From Rhodoblastus sp. (lineage in GTDB: Bacteria > Pseudomonadota > Alphaproteobacteria > Rhizobiales > Beijerinckiaceae): a stretch of DNA of 64,000 nt. Numbering within the stretch: the first letter of the stretch is position 1; the number at the start of each line of letters is the position of its first letter. The stretch spans positions 62,001 to 126,000 of the forward strand of contig NZ_JAGRPM010000027.1 of the NCBI RefSeq assembly GCF_019449565.1, in the 5' to 3' direction. Shown piece after piece: positions 11,026 to 20,881 of the stretch. The notes beneath the pieces are model-generated. The model ran no database searches. It was not told where the DNA came from and saw only the letters and a list, made by a program, of their open reading frames with translations. A program made the position numbers and the translations under genes.

Positions 11026-11799
11026 CTACAAATCGATCAAGCCCAAGTGGAGCGCTTTCGCCACTGCGTGGGTCTTATTGCCAGCCGCGATCTTATTCAT
11101 GGCGGCTTTCATATGTGTGATCACGGTTTCGTTCGAGATGCCGATAATGTCGGCGGTGTCCTGGGTGGTCTTGCCGCGCGCCGCCCAGGAGAGGACATCC
11201 CTTTCACGATCGGTCAACTTAAAATTCAGAGCCGTGCGCCGACGAATCATGATGTCGGATGGCAAAGCCTTATTGGCAGCTTCGACATCGATGACGCGCT
11301 GAAGCCAGTAAGTCAAAATAAAATGCAGGGTTTTGCCGTGTTCTTCTCGCATACGGCGGAACTCTTCTTCGCCGCTCATCCAGGTCATGGAGCATAGCGC
11401 TGAATGATACCTGCCCAATTCGTCGACGAAGTGCAGAGGAATCACCAAGCCATTATGAAAATGATAATCTCGAGAGGCTTCGAAAACCTTCAGCGCGCCG
11501 GATCGCTTCTTGCCTAGTCGCTCCGGCAATGGAACATCCGACCATATGAACGGCCTATTGGTGCGGCGTCCAACCTTGATCACCTCGTCCACTTCAAAAA
11601 ACGAATGGGTCAGGTACTCGCTTTCCCACCTTTGCCCCGTCGTCCCAAAATAAAGGAAGTCGTTCTTATAGGCGTCGCTGATGTCGAGGAAACAAAATCC
11701 TCCAAAGCCGAAATCGCCAATCAGATTATGCAGAACGTCCCGCAAAGCTTCCCGGCTATTGAGCGTCTCAATCGATGCGATGAGGCGATCGCGATTCAT
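11026..11799 (-). CDS. LuxR-family quorum-sensing regulator
   Basis: This 257-residue protein has an N-terminal autoinducer-binding-like domain (FGFGGFCFLDISDAYKNDF, then EYLTHSFFEVDEVIKVGRRTNRPFIWSD) and a C-terminal LuxR HTH (LTDRERDVLSWAARGKTTQDTADIIGISNETVITHMKAAMNKI). The frame extends to 11919, but GGGAG is well placed before the ATG at 11799, which I use. It diverges from a luxI-type gene 83 bp away with a lux-box-like palindrome between them. I infer that it binds the acyl-homoserine lactone made by the neighbour. Its body is less GC-rich than the cbb genes, which may reflect transfer. Confidence 0.9.
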   Translation of the reverse strand: MNRDRLIASIETLNSREALRDVLHNLIGDFGFGGFCFLDISDAYKNDFLYFGTTGQRWESEYLTHSFFEVDEVIKVGRRTNRPFIWSDVPLPERLGKKRSGALKVFEASRDYHFHNGLVIPLHFVDELGRYHSALCSMTWMSGEEEFRRMREEHGKTLHFILTYWLQRVIDVEAANKALPSDIMIRRRTALNFKLTDRERDVLSWAARGKTTQDTADIIGISNETVITHMKAAMNKIAAGNKTHAVAKALHLGLIDL

Positions 11800-11820
11800 T
11801 TCCAAAACTCCCCCGTCCTG

Positions 11821-11842
11821 GGAATGGCGGCAGAGCCGTTCC
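11821..11842. promoter_or_regulatory. lux-box-like inverted repeat
   Basis: Arms GGAATGGC and GCCGTTCC (one mismatch) flank 6 bp, giving a 22-bp dyad in the luxR-luxI divergent gap, about 40 bp before luxI. Size and place suit a LuxR-family dimer that activates luxI. Confidence 0.5.
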
Positions 11843-11882
11843 TTAGTCTTTGATCTCAAAGGCATAAGAACGAGGTGACGCC

Positions 11883-12548
11883 ATGAGGGACGATGTTTCC
11901 GCCCAGCGAATGCGCACAATCTATTGCCATGAATGGCAGCGGCCGGAAACCGTGCTGCAGATCATGCGATTTCGCAAGCGAATTTTGGTCGATCGCTACG
12001 GTTGGAATCTGCGCGTTGCGGGCGACCTCGAACGCGATGAATTCGACACGGACGAGGCCTTACATTGCGCGATATTCGAAGGTTCGGAAATCAAAGCCTG
12101 CTTTCGGCTGTCGCGCACCGATTTTCCTTATTTAGCCCGCGAACAATTCGGTCATCTCGCGACCAACAAGCCCTATCCGCAAAGTTCGGCGGTCTGGGAG
12201 ATCAGCCGTCTTGCCGTCGCCGAAGACAGGCGCCCGTTCGAAACGGTCCTCTACACATATTCGGCCATTTTTCACTTCGCGCGCAGCCGCGGAGCGGCCT
12301 CGCTCGTCGCCTTTGCCGATCTCGCCAAAGAGCGTCTCGTCACCCGTATCGGAATCGTCACTGACCTTCTCGGGCCTCCGACGGAGATCGGCAAAGACCG
12401 CTATGGCCGCCCAATTATCGTGGTCGCCGGAGAATTGCCGCTGAGGCTTCAAGGCGGTCCCCGGTTCGAAAAGCTTCTTACTTATATTGACAGAACGGAG
12501 ATCGACGATGCCGCTGCCATTTTCGGACGTGCCCGCATTCCGGCGTGA
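11883..12548 (+). CDS. LuxI-family acyl-homoserine-lactone synthase
   Basis: This 221-residue GNAT-fold synthase makes an acyl-homoserine lactone from S-adenosylmethionine and an acyl donor. The invariant LuxI residues can be traced: R31 and W41 (FRKRILVDRYGW), the acidic ERDEFD segment (D52, D55), R75 (CFRLSRT), and WEISRLAV with E106 and R109. The pair with the divergent luxR forms a complete quorum-sensing circuit. Its 3' end overlaps the P450 start by 41 bp, so the two are probably translated from one mRNA. Whether the acyl group is a fatty acid or an aryl acid cannot be told from sequence. Confidence 0.9.
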   Translation: MRDDVSAQRMRTIYCHEWQRPETVLQIMRFRKRILVDRYGWNLRVAGDLERDEFDTDEALHCAIFEGSEIKACFRLSRTDFPYLAREQFGHLATNKPYPQSSAVWEISRLAVAEDRRPFETVLYTYSAIFHFARSRGAASLVAFADLAKERLVTRIGIVTDLLGPPTEIGKDRYGRPIIVVAGELPLRLQGGPRFEKLLTYIDRTEIDDAAAIFGRARIPA

Positions 12549-13809
12549 TCCGCTCGCTTTGCTGCTGCATCGCGCGGCTTCCAGCAATTCCTCTTTTGCG
12601 CCGCTTTATCTCGGCCTGCGGCCCTTGTGGCTCGTGACCGATCCGAAAATCGCGCGCGCCGTTTTGAAATGGTCAACGGCCGAGATTGACAAGGGAAGTC
12701 TGGTTCAGACCATCCGGCCGCTGGTCGGAAAGAGCCTGCTGACCAATACGGGCGCGGACCACAGCAATGTGAAGGAAGCGGTGCATCGCCATGTGCATCG
12801 CAATTCAGCCGTCGCAAATCTCGATCGAATGATTGGCATTATCAATCAATTCGTGGCGAGAAGCCTCGTCGATCGCATTTTGGATACCGACAGGGATCTG
12901 CCTCTCTTGGCGTTCCAGCTGGCCTGTGTGGTTGTCTTTGGCCACGAAGCCACGTCAGCGGCCGACAGAACGCTTCTGGTGGAGGCGGTCCGCACCGTCG
13001 AAGCCTCAGTTGCCGCCAGCATGTTTCGGCTGCCCTTCGTTCCACGGTGGCCCGGTCAAATGCGGCGCGAAACGCAAAAGCTTGACGCAGCGCGCGAGAC
13101 GATCGAATTCGTCATTCGCCGCGTGCGTGCAAGCGAGCACAAGTCCGACGTGATCAAAGGCCTTGAGGCGGCGGGTCTCGACGATGAAGCGCTTGCCGCC
13201 GAAGTGCTCGGCTTGCTGATCGCCGGCCATCATACGACCGGCGCGACAATGGGATGGCTAATCCATCATTTGGCCGACGACCCCGAACTGGCGGAGATGA
13301 TCGCCATCGAGGCCGACGAGGTGCTCGAGAGCCTGGAAGAAAATGACGACGCGCGCCTCAAGCAGGCGCAGCTCAGCCATGCTTTCGTCAGCGAGATTCT
13401 GCGGCTTTATCCCGCCGGATGGTGGACGTCGCGCGAAGTCTTCAAACCTGTTGAGATTGCGGGCAAAAAATTCGCCGTCGGCGACACGATCATGGTCGCG
13501 CCGTGGCAATTGCATCGTGACGCCCGTCTGTGGTTTCAGCCCAACGAGCTGCGGCTGGATCGCAGTTACAATGAAGCCGCCTATCTGCCGTTTGGCGTCG
13601 GCGCGCGCGCCTGCATTGGCATGAGCATCGCCTGGTTTGAGCTGCAATTATTTGTTTTGCAGGTCACGAGCGCGCTCCGTTTCAAAAGGCTAACCGTCGG
13701 CGCGCCGCAGCCAAAACCTTCGATAACCCTGCTGTTTCCGTCCAGTCGGTACGAGGTCTCGACGCGCGAGCCAGCGGAACACGGCCAAAGCGCCGCCTAT
13801 CAAAATTGA
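12508..13809 (+). CDS. Cytochrome P450
   Basis: This soluble bacterial P450 of 433 residues has the I-helix oxygen-activation motif AGHHTTGAT, the K-helix ExxR in SEILRLYP, and the haem-binding signature FGVGARACIG with its cysteine ligand. GGAG before the ATG at 12508 sets the start, inside the end of luxI. Translational overlap with an acyl-homoserine-lactone synthase is unusual. It suggests either oxidation of the signal or its acyl precursor, or a quorum-controlled secondary metabolite. No ferredoxin or reductase gene is adjacent, so redox partners must come from elsewhere. Confidence 0.92.
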   Translation: MPLPFSDVPAFRRDPLALLLHRAASSNSSFAPLYLGLRPLWLVTDPKIARAVLKWSTAEIDKGSLVQTIRPLVGKSLLTNTGADHSNVKEAVHRHVHRNSAVANLDRMIGIINQFVARSLVDRILDTDRDLPLLAFQLACVVVFGHEATSAADRTLLVEAVRTVEASVAASMFRLPFVPRWPGQMRRETQKLDAARETIEFVIRRVRASEHKSDVIKGLEAAGLDDEALAAEVLGLLIAGHHTTGATMGWLIHHLADDPELAEMIAIEADEVLESLEENDDARLKQAQLSHAFVSEILRLYPAGWWTSREVFKPVEIAGKKFAVGDTIMVAPWQLHRDARLWFQPNELRLDRSYNEAAYLPFGVGARACIGMSIAWFELQLFVLQVTSALRFKRLTVGAPQPKPSITLLFPSSRYEVSTREPAEHGQSAAYQN

Positions 13810-13864
13810 ACGGTAAGGGCGCCGCGCGCGGCCCCGAGCCAGTCCAGCGACTGGATGACAACGC

Positions 13865-14497
13865 ATGAAAAACCAACAAGAAGAACTATCCGCTCATCGG
13901 CCAGGCCACGATGGGTCGAACTTAAATAAGAATGGCGACTGGGCGGTCGGCGATCTGATTGCGCAAGCCAGGGAGCTTGTCGCTGAATTGGAAAAGCTGA
14001 CGCCGCGAAGTGATTCAGGCGACGTGGGCGACAAGACTTTCGAGACGAGCGCCCGCCCCAGCCAAGCGGAGCAGCTTCTGTTGAGCGACTACAATGATGT
14101 CGCGATGCGGATCATCAGCCAGACGCCCAAGACGCCCGGCGAAATGCGCGCCATCCTCACGTTTTTCCTCGAGGACGAAGAATTTCGGGCTGTGGCTGAT
14201 GAGCGCGTTTCAATCTTGATTCGAAGCTTATTGCAAAGTTCTGTGTTGGCCGGCGCAGATCAATCCGAGACTGAATCCGATATAAAGATCAACTCAGACG
14301 GTTTGCTTCAAGACAGCGGAGTCCCCCGAGAGGAAGCGATGAACGAAAAGCGCTATGTAGTGTGTTCCGATGGTCGTCCCATTACTGAAGTGCTGAATTT
14401 TGTCGAATCCACTCGCGTCGCGCGTGACATTTTGGTCGAACTACCTGAGGCGAACTTGTCTATTTACGACACTGTTACCGCGATCCATTACTTGTAG
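13865..14497 (+). CDS. Unrecognised 210-aa protein of the luxI-P450 locus
   Basis: I do not recognise this protein. It lies 55 bp after the P450 on the same strand and so is probably in its transcript. The N-terminus is hydrophilic and disorder-prone; residues about 70-125 look helical (EQLLLSDYNDVAMRIISQT, MRAILTFFLEDEEFRAVADE). The last 52 residues start at an in-frame ATG (14339) preceded by AGAGGAAG, so a short C-terminal product starting MNEKRYVVCSDGRPI and ending AIHYL could be made separately. No signal peptide or membrane segment is seen. Composition is more AT-rich than the flanking cbb genes. Confidence 0.6.
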   Translation: MKNQQEELSAHRPGHDGSNLNKNGDWAVGDLIAQARELVAELEKLTPRSDSGDVGDKTFETSARPSQAEQLLLSDYNDVAMRIISQTPKTPGEMRAILTFFLEDEEFRAVADERVSILIRSLLQSSVLAGADQSETESDIKINSDGLLQDSGVPREEAMNEKRYVVCSDGRPITEVLNFVESTRVARDILVELPEANLSIYDTVTAIHYL

Positions 14498-14563
14498 CGT
14501 CGACCGGCTAACCTCGCCGCCTTCCCCTCTCCGCCGTTAGGGGTCATGCAGAGCCGGCGCAAT

Positions 14564-15271
14564 TCACGCCGCGCGTTTCTGCCGCGCCGCTTCAGCCGCT
14601 GCGCGGATGGCGGCGATGTTGCGGCCGTAGATCTCGGGCGTTTCAACCGACCCGCCCTTGAACACGGCGGAGCCGGCGACCAGCACGTCAGCGCCCGCCT
14701 GAGCCACCAGCGGCGCGGTTTCCGGCGTAATGCCGCCGTCGATTTCGATATGGATCGGACGCTCGCCAATCATAGCGCGCAATTGCCTCACCTTCTCGAC
14801 CTGGCTGTCGATGAAACTTTGGCCGCCGAAGCCGGGGTTGACCGTCATGACCAGCACAAGATCGATGCGGTCGAGCACGAATTCGAGCGCGCTGGCCGGG
14901 GTCGAGGGATTGAGCGAGACGCCGGCCTTGGCGCCGAAGGAGCGCACCAATTGCAGTGAGCGGTCGAGATGCGCCCCGGCCTCGGCATGGACCGTGACGA
15001 TATCGGCGCCGGATTTGACGAAGGCCTCGATATAGGGATCGACCGGGGCGATCATCAGATGCACGTCCATCACGCCCTTGATATGCTTGCGGATCGCCGC
15101 GCAGGTCGAAGGACCGAAAGTGATGTTGGGGACGAAATGGCCGTCCATGACATCGACATGGACCCAATCGGCGCCCTGCGCCTCGATGGCGCGGCATTCG
15201 GCGCCGAAATTGGCGAAATCGGCGGACAGGATCGACGGCGCGATCTTGATCGAACGATCGAAGGGTTTCAT
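14564..15271 (-). CDS. rpe: Ribulose-phosphate 3-epimerase
   Basis: This TIM-barrel enzyme interconverts xylulose 5-phosphate and ribulose 5-phosphate to supply phosphoribulokinase. Its 235 residues include [14 protein letters not shown], the metal-site segments [17 protein letters not shown] and [17 protein letters not shown], and [11 protein letters not shown] with the phosphate-binding VAGSAVF. It is the last gene of the leftward cbb operon, 69 bp after cbbM, beyond a strong 12-bp hairpin. The symbol cbbE is also used for such operon copies. The C-terminal Ala/Arg tail ([11 protein letters not shown]) is unremarkable. Confidence 0.96.
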   Translation of the reverse strand: MKPFDRSIKIAPSILSADFANFGAECRAIEAQGADWVHVDVMDGHFVPNITFGPSTCAAIRKHIKGVMDVHLMIAPVDPYIEAFVKSGADIVTVHAEAGAHLDRSLQLVRSFGAKAGVSLNPSTPASALEFVLDRIDLVLVMTVNPGFGGQSFIDSQVEKVRQLRAMIGERPIHIEIDGGITPETAPLVAQAGADVLVAGSAVFKGGSVETPEIYGRNIAAIRAAAEAARQKRAA

Positions 15272-15297
15272 CTCAGGCGATCCTTTTTGCTTGAACC

Positions 15298-15326
15298 GCT
15301 CGCGGCCGGGAGAGCCGGCCGCGAGC
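15298..15326 (-). other. 12-bp GC hairpin between cbbM and rpe
   Basis: Perfect arms GCTCGCGGCCGG and CCGGCCGCGAGC enclose 5 nt directly after the cbbM stop. No T-run follows on the transcribed strand. Such a structure would protect the abundant cbbM message from 3' decay and reduce read-through into rpe. Confidence 0.55.
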
Positions 15327-15340
15327 CTTGACGAGTGCGC

Positions 15341-16726
15341 TCACGCGGCCTTGGTGCCGAGCTTCGCGCGCCAGTGCGGGAAGAGGGCGTCCGCGTCATG
15401 CGGAAAGCTCTCGAAGGCGCGGGCGAATTCGTGATGGTCCTTGGCGAATTCCACCGGATCGGCGCCGGATTTCCAGCATTGCTCGGCCTGCCGCAGCGAC
15501 CTTGCGCCCGCCGCGCCGCCGTCAATATGGCCGAAGGCGCCGCCGCCCGCCGTCATGATCAGGTTGGAATGGCCGAGATTAGTGAAGAAGCCCGGCATGC
15601 GCAGGGCGTTCATGCCGCCGGAGATGATCGGCGTGGTCGGGTTCATGCCCAGCCATTCCTGGTGGTAGAACGGGCCGTCGGCGCTGTCCTCGGTGATCAT
15701 GTAAGCCATGGCCTTGTCGGCGGCTTCGCCCTCCATCTTGCCATAGCCCATCGTGCCGGTGTGGATGCCGGAGGCGCCTTGGAGGCGAGCCATTTTCGAC
15801 AGCACGAAGGCCGAATAGCCGCGCTTGGAGTTCGGCGAGGTCACGGCGCCATGGCCGGCGCGGTGGTAATGCAGATATTGCTTCGGGAAGCGGCGCCGCG
15901 CCGTGGTGATGGCGGCGGGGCCGGCGACATAGCCGTCGACCAGGAAAGCGATGTGGTCGGCGTTTTCGCCAAAGGTTTCGAGGATATATTCGCCGCGCGC
16001 GACCATTTCATAATGATCGTCGGCGGTGATGTTGAACGAGAACAGCTTCGCCTCGCCGGTCTTGTCCTGGGCGCGGATCATGGCGTCATTGACGGCGCGC
16101 ACGGTCTCCTTGAACGGCGCGAAGACCTGATTGCCCTGCGGCTCGTCATTCTTGATGAAATCGCCGCCGAGCCAGAAATCATAGCAGGCGTTGGCGAATG
16201 GCTGCGGACGCAGGCCGAGCTTCGGCTTGATGATGGTGCCGACGATGAAGCCGCCATTGACGACAGGGCGGCCCAGCACGCGCCACAGATCCTTGATCGT
16301 GGTTGAGGGGCCGTCGAACAGTTTCAGATAGGCAGGTGGCACGTAGAAGTCGTGCATCTTGCCATATTCGACATCGCCCATGCCCTGGTTATTGCCGATG
16401 GTCAGGGTCAGGAAGGAAGCGATCATCGCGCGGCCGTCGATCACGTTGCGGTCGAACAATTCGATCGGATAGGCGATCTTCATGATCTGCTTCGCCTCGT
16501 CGATCTCATAGACCAGCGCATCCACGCCACGCGTAAAATCGTCGGTGGTCGAGACTTCGACATTGGTGCCGGTGGAGGATTCCGCCGCGAAATGGGCGGC
16601 GGTCTGGAGGTAGTTGCCGAAGCCTTCCTTGGGCTTCATGACATAGGCCACGAGAACGTGGCGGCCGCCCTCGATCAGTTGTTGCTCGGTGAGGTTGAGA
16701 TTGGCGTAGCGATCAGACTGGTCCAT
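15341..16726 (-). CDS. cbbM: RuBisCO form II
   Basis: Form II ribulose-bisphosphate carboxylase, 461 residues, active without small subunits. It starts [21 protein letters not shown] as form II proteins do. Catalytic blocks are [34 protein letters not shown] (carbamylated lysine plus acidic ligands), [15 protein letters not shown], and loop 6 GYGKMEGE. It lies fifth in cbbF-cbbP-cbbT-cbbA-cbbM-rpe. Form II enzymes suit high CO2 and low O2, so alongside the form IC enzyme at 8452-9912 this gives the cell two enzymes for different gas conditions. Confidence 0.98.
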   Translation of the reverse strand: MDQSDRYANLNLTEQQLIEGGRHVLVAYVMKPKEGFGNYLQTAAHFAAESSTGTNVEVSTTDDFTRGVDALVYEIDEAKQIMKIAYPIELFDRNVIDGRAMIASFLTLTIGNNQGMGDVEYGKMHDFYVPPAYLKLFDGPSTTIKDLWRVLGRPVVNGGFIVGTIIKPKLGLRPQPFANACYDFWLGGDFIKNDEPQGNQVFAPFKETVRAVNDAMIRAQDKTGEAKLFSFNITADDHYEMVARGEYILETFGENADHIAFLVDGYVAGPAAITTARRRFPKQYLHYHRAGHGAVTSPNSKRGYSAFVLSKMARLQGASGIHTGTMGYGKMEGEAADKAMAYMITEDSADGPFYHQEWLGMNPTTPIISGGMNALRMPGFFTNLGHSNLIMTAGGGAFGHIDGGAAGARSLRQAEQCWKSGADPVEFAKDHHEFARAFESFPHDADALFPHWRAKLGTKAA

Positions 16727-16798
16727 TTTGCGTTTCCATTTTCTTGGCCGTCGCTTTGGATGGCGCTTGTCTTTTGGGGCAATTGTTCTTGGGGGTCG

Positions 16799-16820
16799 AT
16801 GGCGCGCCGGAGCGCGCCAT
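16799..16820 (-). other. Hairpin between cbbA and cbbM
   Basis: Perfect 9-bp arms ATGGCGCGC / GCGCGCCAT around CGGA lie 3 bp after the cbbA stop codon on the transcribed strand, without a T-run. This is the second intercistronic stem in this operon and may set segment stability. Confidence 0.5.
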
Positions 16821-16823
16821 CGG

Positions 16824-17903
16824 TCAGGCGGCGGCCTTTTTCTCGATGTGCGGATCGAGCGCGCCGCTGGCGTAAAGCCGGGCCATTTCGCTCATCGGCT
16901 TGACCTTGATGAGGGCGGCCTGGCCCGCGCAGCCGAAGGCTTCGAAGCGGTCGCGGCAGACCTTGCCCATCGCGTCCATCGCGGGCTTCAGGAATTTGCG
17001 CGGATCGAATTCCGACTTGTTCCTGTTGGCGACGCGGCGGAACTCGGCGGTGGCGGCGAGGCGCAGGTCGGTGTCAATATTGACCTTGCGCACGCCGAAC
17101 CTGATGCCGCGCACGATTTCTTCCACCGGCACCCCATAGGTCTCGCGCATCTCGCCGCCGTTCTCATTGAACAGGTTGCGATATTCCTCTGGCACCGAGG
17201 ACGATCCGTGCATGACGATATGGGTGTTCGGCAGCTTGGCGTGGATCTTCTCGATCACATCCATCGCCAGCACGTCGCTGGTCGGCTTGCGCGTGAACTT
17301 ATAGGCGCCGTGCGAGGTGCCGATGGCCACGGCCAGGGCGTCCACCTTGGTCGCCTGCACGAAACGCAGCGCCTCGTCGGGATCGGTGAGCAGGCTGGAG
17401 CGGTCGAGCTTGCCCTCGAATCCATGGCCATCCTCGGCCTCGCCATGGCCAGTTTCGAGCGAGCCGAGGCAACCCAGTTCGCCTTCGACCGAGGCCCCGA
17501 CCATATGGGCGAGACGCGTCACTTCCGAGGTGATCCCGACATTATAGTCGTAGCTGCCGGGGGTCTTGCCGTCTTCCTTGAGCGAACCATCCATCATCAC
17601 CGAGGTGAAGCCGTTCTGGATCGCGGAAAGGCAGGTCGAGACGCGCTCGCCATGGTCCTGATGGACGCAGAGCGGAATCTCGGGATACATCGCCTCCAGG
17701 GCTTCCATCATCTTGGCGAACATGATGTCGCCGGCATAGGCGCGAGCGCCGCGGCTGGCCTGAATGATGACCGGCGCGTTGACGGAACGCGCGGCCTCCA
17801 TGATGGCGAGCGCCTGCTCCATATTGTTGACGTTGAAGGCGGGCACGCCATAGCTGCGCTCGGCGGCGCAATCCAGCAATTGTCGAAGCGTAATCCGGGC
17901 CAT
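16824..17903 (-). CDS. cbbA: Class II fructose-bisphosphate aldolase
   Basis: Zinc-dependent aldolase that condenses triose phosphates to fructose 1,6-bisphosphate (and to sedoheptulose bisphosphate in the Calvin cycle); 359 residues. Zinc and active-site segments are [42 protein letters not shown] and [12 protein letters not shown], with phosphate-binding VNIDTDLR. It is coupled to transketolase: the tkt stop codon TGA is part of TGAGGAGA, which serves as its Shine-Dalgarno. The length matches the Calvin-type long class II enzymes. Confidence 0.97.
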   Translation of the reverse strand: MARITLRQLLDCAAERSYGVPAFNVNNMEQALAIMEAARSVNAPVIIQASRGARAYAGDIMFAKMMEALEAMYPEIPLCVHQDHGERVSTCLSAIQNGFTSVMMDGSLKEDGKTPGSYDYNVGITSEVTRLAHMVGASVEGELGCLGSLETGHGEAEDGHGFEGKLDRSSLLTDPDEALRFVQATKVDALAVAIGTSHGAYKFTRKPTSDVLAMDVIEKIHAKLPNTHIVMHGSSSVPEEYRNLFNENGGEMRETYGVPVEEIVRGIRFGVRKVNIDTDLRLAATAEFRRVANRNKSEFDPRKFLKPAMDAMGKVCRDRFEAFGCAGQAALIKVKPMSEMARLYASGALDPHIEKKAAA

Positions 17904-17913
17904 TGCAGTCTCC

Positions 17914-19926
17914 TCACTTGATCAGTGTCTTGGCGGCGTCGACCACGGCTTCCGCGGTGATGCCGAAGTGCTTGTAAAGTTCGCCTGCGGGCGCCGAGGC
18001 GCCGAAGCCATTCATGCCGACGAAGGCGCCGCGCTCGCCGAGCCAGCGGTCCCAACCGAAGCGCAGGGCCGCCTCGACGCCGACGCGCGGCGCGGTTCCG
18101 AGCACCGCGCGGCGATAGGCCTCGCCCTGGCGCTCGAACAATTCCCAGCAGGGCATGGAGACCACGGCGGCCTTCACGCCCTGCGCGGCGAGCAGGTCCG
18201 CTGCGGCGACGGCGATCTCGACTTCCGAGCCGGTCGCAAGCAGGGTGACGTCGCGTTCGCCTTCGGCCTCGCGCAGGACATAGGCGCCCTTGGCGGTCAG
18301 ATTTTCCGGCGAGGCCTCGGTGCGAAGCGCGGCCAGCGCCTGACGAGTCAGGGCGAGGGCGGAGGGAGTCGTCTTTTCCGCCAGCGCCGCCGCCCAGGCT
18401 TCCGCCGTCTCCACCGCGTCGGCGGGGCGGAAGGTCAGCAGGTTCGGCAGTGCGCGGAGCGTCGCCAGATGCTCGACCGGCTGATGGGTAGGTCCATCCT
18501 CGCCAAGGCCGATCGAGTCATGGGTGAAGACATAGATGACGCGCACGCCCATCAGGGCCGAGAGACGCAAGGCGCCGCGCGCGTAATCGGAGAACACCAG
18601 GAAGGTGCCGCCATAGGGGATGAAGCCGCCATGCAGGGCGATGCCGTTCATCGCCGCCGCCATGCCATGTTCGCGGATGCCGTAATGCACGTAGCGGCCT
18701 GCATAGTCGCCGGGCTTCACCGATTCCATTCCCTTGGTGATGGTCAGGTTGGAATGGGTCAGGTCGGCCGAGCCGCCAATGGTCACGTCGCTCGCGCCAT
18801 TGATTGCGGCAAGCGCGATTTCCGAGGCCTTGCGGGTGGCGAGTTTCGGCTTGTCGGCGACGTGGCTGGCGATCAGCTCCTTCAGCGCAACATAGATTTC
18901 GCGCGGCGTTTCGCCCGAAACCTGCGCCGTGAAACCCGCGCTCTTGCCGCTAGCGGCGAGACGCGCCTTCCACTCCGCATGGGCGGCGGCGCCGCGCGCG
19001 GAAACCTTGCGCCATTCCGTCAGGATCGGCGCTGGCACGGTGAAGGGCGGGTAGGGCCAGTTGAGCTTGGCGCGCGCGCCGGCGATTTCTTCCGCGCCGA
19101 GCGGTTCGCCATGGGCCTTGGAGGTTCCGGCGCGGGTCGGGGCGCCGAAGCCGATGGTGGTGCGGCAGGCGATCAGCCAGGGCCGGTCGCCTTGCGCACG
19201 CGCCGTCGCCAATGCGTCCGTGATCTGTTTTTCGTCATGGCCGTCGATGCGCGCCACGTTCCAGCCCGCCGCCGTGAAGCGGAGAATCTGGTCGGCGGAG
19301 GTCGAGAGATTGGTCTCGCCGTCGATGGTGATGTGATTGTCGTCCCACAGCACGATCAGCTTGCCGAGCTTGAGATGCCCCGCGAGGTCGATGGCCTCGT
19401 GGGACAGGCCTTCCATCAGGCAGCCGTCGCCGGCGATCACGTAAGTATGGTGATCGACGAGCGCGTCGCCGTAGCGCGCGTTCATCATGCGTTCGGCGAG
19501 CGCCATGCCGACGGCGGTCGCGACTCCCTGGCCGAGCGGGCCGGTGGTCGTCTCGATGCCGAGCGCATGGCCATATTCCGGATGGCCGGCGGTATGGGAG
19601 CCGAACTGACGGAACTTCTGCAATTGCTCGATGGGCATGTCGGAATAGCCGAGCAGATAGTGCAGGGCGTATTGCAACATCGAGCCGTGGCCGGCCGACA
19701 GCACGAAGCGGTCGCGGTCGGGCCAGGTGGGATCGGCCGGGTCGATCTTGAGAAAGCGGGTGAATAGCGCCGTGGCGACGTCGGCCATGCCCATGGGCAT
19801 GCCGGGGTGGCCGGATTTGGCCTTTTCCACCGCGTCCATGGCGAGGGCGCGAATGGCGTTGGCCATGTCCGGGAAGGAGGGCGCGGTCGCCGGGGCGCGT
19901 TCCGCGAGCATTGTCTCGGTCATCAT
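17914..19926 (-). CDS. cbbT: Transketolase
   Basis: Thiamine-diphosphate enzyme that moves two-carbon units between sugar phosphates in the regeneration phase; 670 residues, normal length. The TPP motif is seen as [20 protein letters not shown] ending in a DDN Mg site. [29 protein letters not shown] and [19 protein letters not shown] are the other hallmarks. Two ATGs are in tandem (19926, 19923) and AAGGAG is slightly better spaced for the second. It follows cbbP by 67 bp, a gap holding four 12-bp tandem repeats. Confidence 0.97.
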   Translation of the reverse strand: MMTETMLAERAPATAPSFPDMANAIRALAMDAVEKAKSGHPGMPMGMADVATALFTRFLKIDPADPTWPDRDRFVLSAGHGSMLQYALHYLLGYSDMPIEQLQKFRQFGSHTAGHPEYGHALGIETTTGPLGQGVATAVGMALAERMMNARYGDALVDHHTYVIAGDGCLMEGLSHEAIDLAGHLKLGKLIVLWDDNHITIDGETNLSTSADQILRFTAAGWNVARIDGHDEKQITDALATARAQGDRPWLIACRTTIGFGAPTRAGTSKAHGEPLGAEEIAGARAKLNWPYPPFTVPAPILTEWRKVSARGAAAHAEWKARLAASGKSAGFTAQVSGETPREIYVALKELIASHVADKPKLATRKASEIALAAINGASDVTIGGSADLTHSNLTITKGMESVKPGDYAGRYVHYGIREHGMAAAMNGIALHGGFIPYGGTFLVFSDYARGALRLSALMGVRVIYVFTHDSIGLGEDGPTHQPVEHLATLRALPNLLTFRPADAVETAEAWAAALAEKTTPSALALTRQALAALRTEASPENLTAKGAYVLREAEGERDVTLLATGSEVEIAVAAADLLAAQGVKAAVVSMPCWELFERQGEAYRRAVLGTAPRVGVEAALRFGWDRWLGERGAFVGMNGFGASAPAGELYKHFGITAEAVVDAAKTLIK

Positions 19927-19931
19927 GAACT

Positions 19932-19980
19932 CCTTGGCGAATTCGTGAGCGAATCCTTGGGCGAATTCTTGGGCGAATCC
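19932..19980. repeat. 12-bp tandem repeats between cbbP and cbbT
   Basis: About four imperfect copies of a 12-bp unit (core TTGGGCGAAT followed by YC) fill the intercistronic gap just upstream of the cbbT Shine-Dalgarno. The number of units could vary between strains. They are too short and irregular for a CRISPR array. Confidence 0.7.
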
Positions 19981-19993
19981 TCGCCCAGACGGA

Positions 19994-20869
19994 TCATTTC
20001 GTGCGGCGGCTGCGCTCGGTCAGCCGCAGGATCATCGGCGTGAGGATGAGCTGCATGGCGATGTCGAGCTTGTCGCCGGGAATGACGATGGAATTGGCCC
20101 GGGTCATCCAGCTGTTGTGGATCATCGAAACCAGATAGGGGAAATCGATGCCGCCCGGATTGCGGAAGCGGATCACCACCAGGGATTCGCCCGCGGTCGG
20201 GATCCAGCGCGCGATGAAGGGGTTGGAGGTGTCGACCACCGGCACGCGCTGGAAATTGATGTCAGTCTGCGTGAACTGGGGGCAGATGACATGCACATAG
20301 GCGTGCATGCGCCGCAGGATCGTGTCGGTGACCGCTTCCGTCGAATAGCCGCGCGAGGCGCGGTCGCGATGGATTTTCTGGATCCATTCGAGATTAATCA
20401 CGGGCACGACGCCGATCTTGAGATCGCCCTGGCTGGCGATGTCGATCGTGTTGGTCTTCACCGCGCCATGAAGGCCTTCGTAAAACAACAGATCGGAGTT
20501 TTCGCCGATCTCGCGCCAGTCCGTGAAATGGCCGGGCGGCACGCCATGGCGTTCGGCCTCACCGGCGTCGTGGACATAGGTGCGCGCCGTGCACTTGCCG
20601 GTCTCCGAATAGGCGCGGAAGGATTTTTCCAGTTCGGCGAGCAGGTTCGCGTCCTCGGAAAAATGGCTGAAAGTCATGTCGCCGGCGTCGCGGCGGCGCG
20701 CCATTTCCGCCTTCATGTCGGCGCGGTCAAAGCGATGGAAGGCGTCGCCCTCGATCGAGGCGGCGTTGATGCCCTCGCGACGGAAAATCTGGTCGAAGGT
20801 GAATTTGACGGTGCTGGTGCCAGCGCCGGAGGAGCCGATGACGGAAATGATCGGATGCTTGATGGACAT
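19994..20869 (-). CDS. cbbP: Phosphoribulokinase
   Basis: This enzyme phosphorylates ribulose 5-phosphate to the RuBisCO substrate and is unique to the Calvin cycle; 291 residues, the usual bacterial class I length. The P-loop is [11 protein letters not shown] near the N-terminus; [17 protein letters not shown] and FYEGLHGAV are the substrate and catalytic blocks, and [24 protein letters not shown] is the family signature. It is second in the leftward operon, 12 bp after cbbF. Confidence 0.98.
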   Translation of the reverse strand: MSIKHPIISVIGSSGAGTSTVKFTFDQIFRREGINAASIEGDAFHRFDRADMKAEMARRRDAGDMTFSHFSEDANLLAELEKSFRAYSETGKCTARTYVHDAGEAERHGVPPGHFTDWREIGENSDLLFYEGLHGAVKTNTIDIASQGDLKIGVVPVINLEWIQKIHRDRASRGYSTEAVTDTILRRMHAYVHVICPQFTQTDINFQRVPVVDTSNPFIARWIPTAGESLVVIRFRNPGGIDFPYLVSMIHNSWMTRANSIVIPGDKLDIAMQLILTPMILRLTERSRRTK

Positions 20870-20881
20870 TCTTGTCGGTCC

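Noticed and set aside
19932..19980. Possible CRISPR array
   Set aside because: Units are 12 bp, directly abutting and imperfect; there are no spacers. The 29586-29627 array fails for the same reason.
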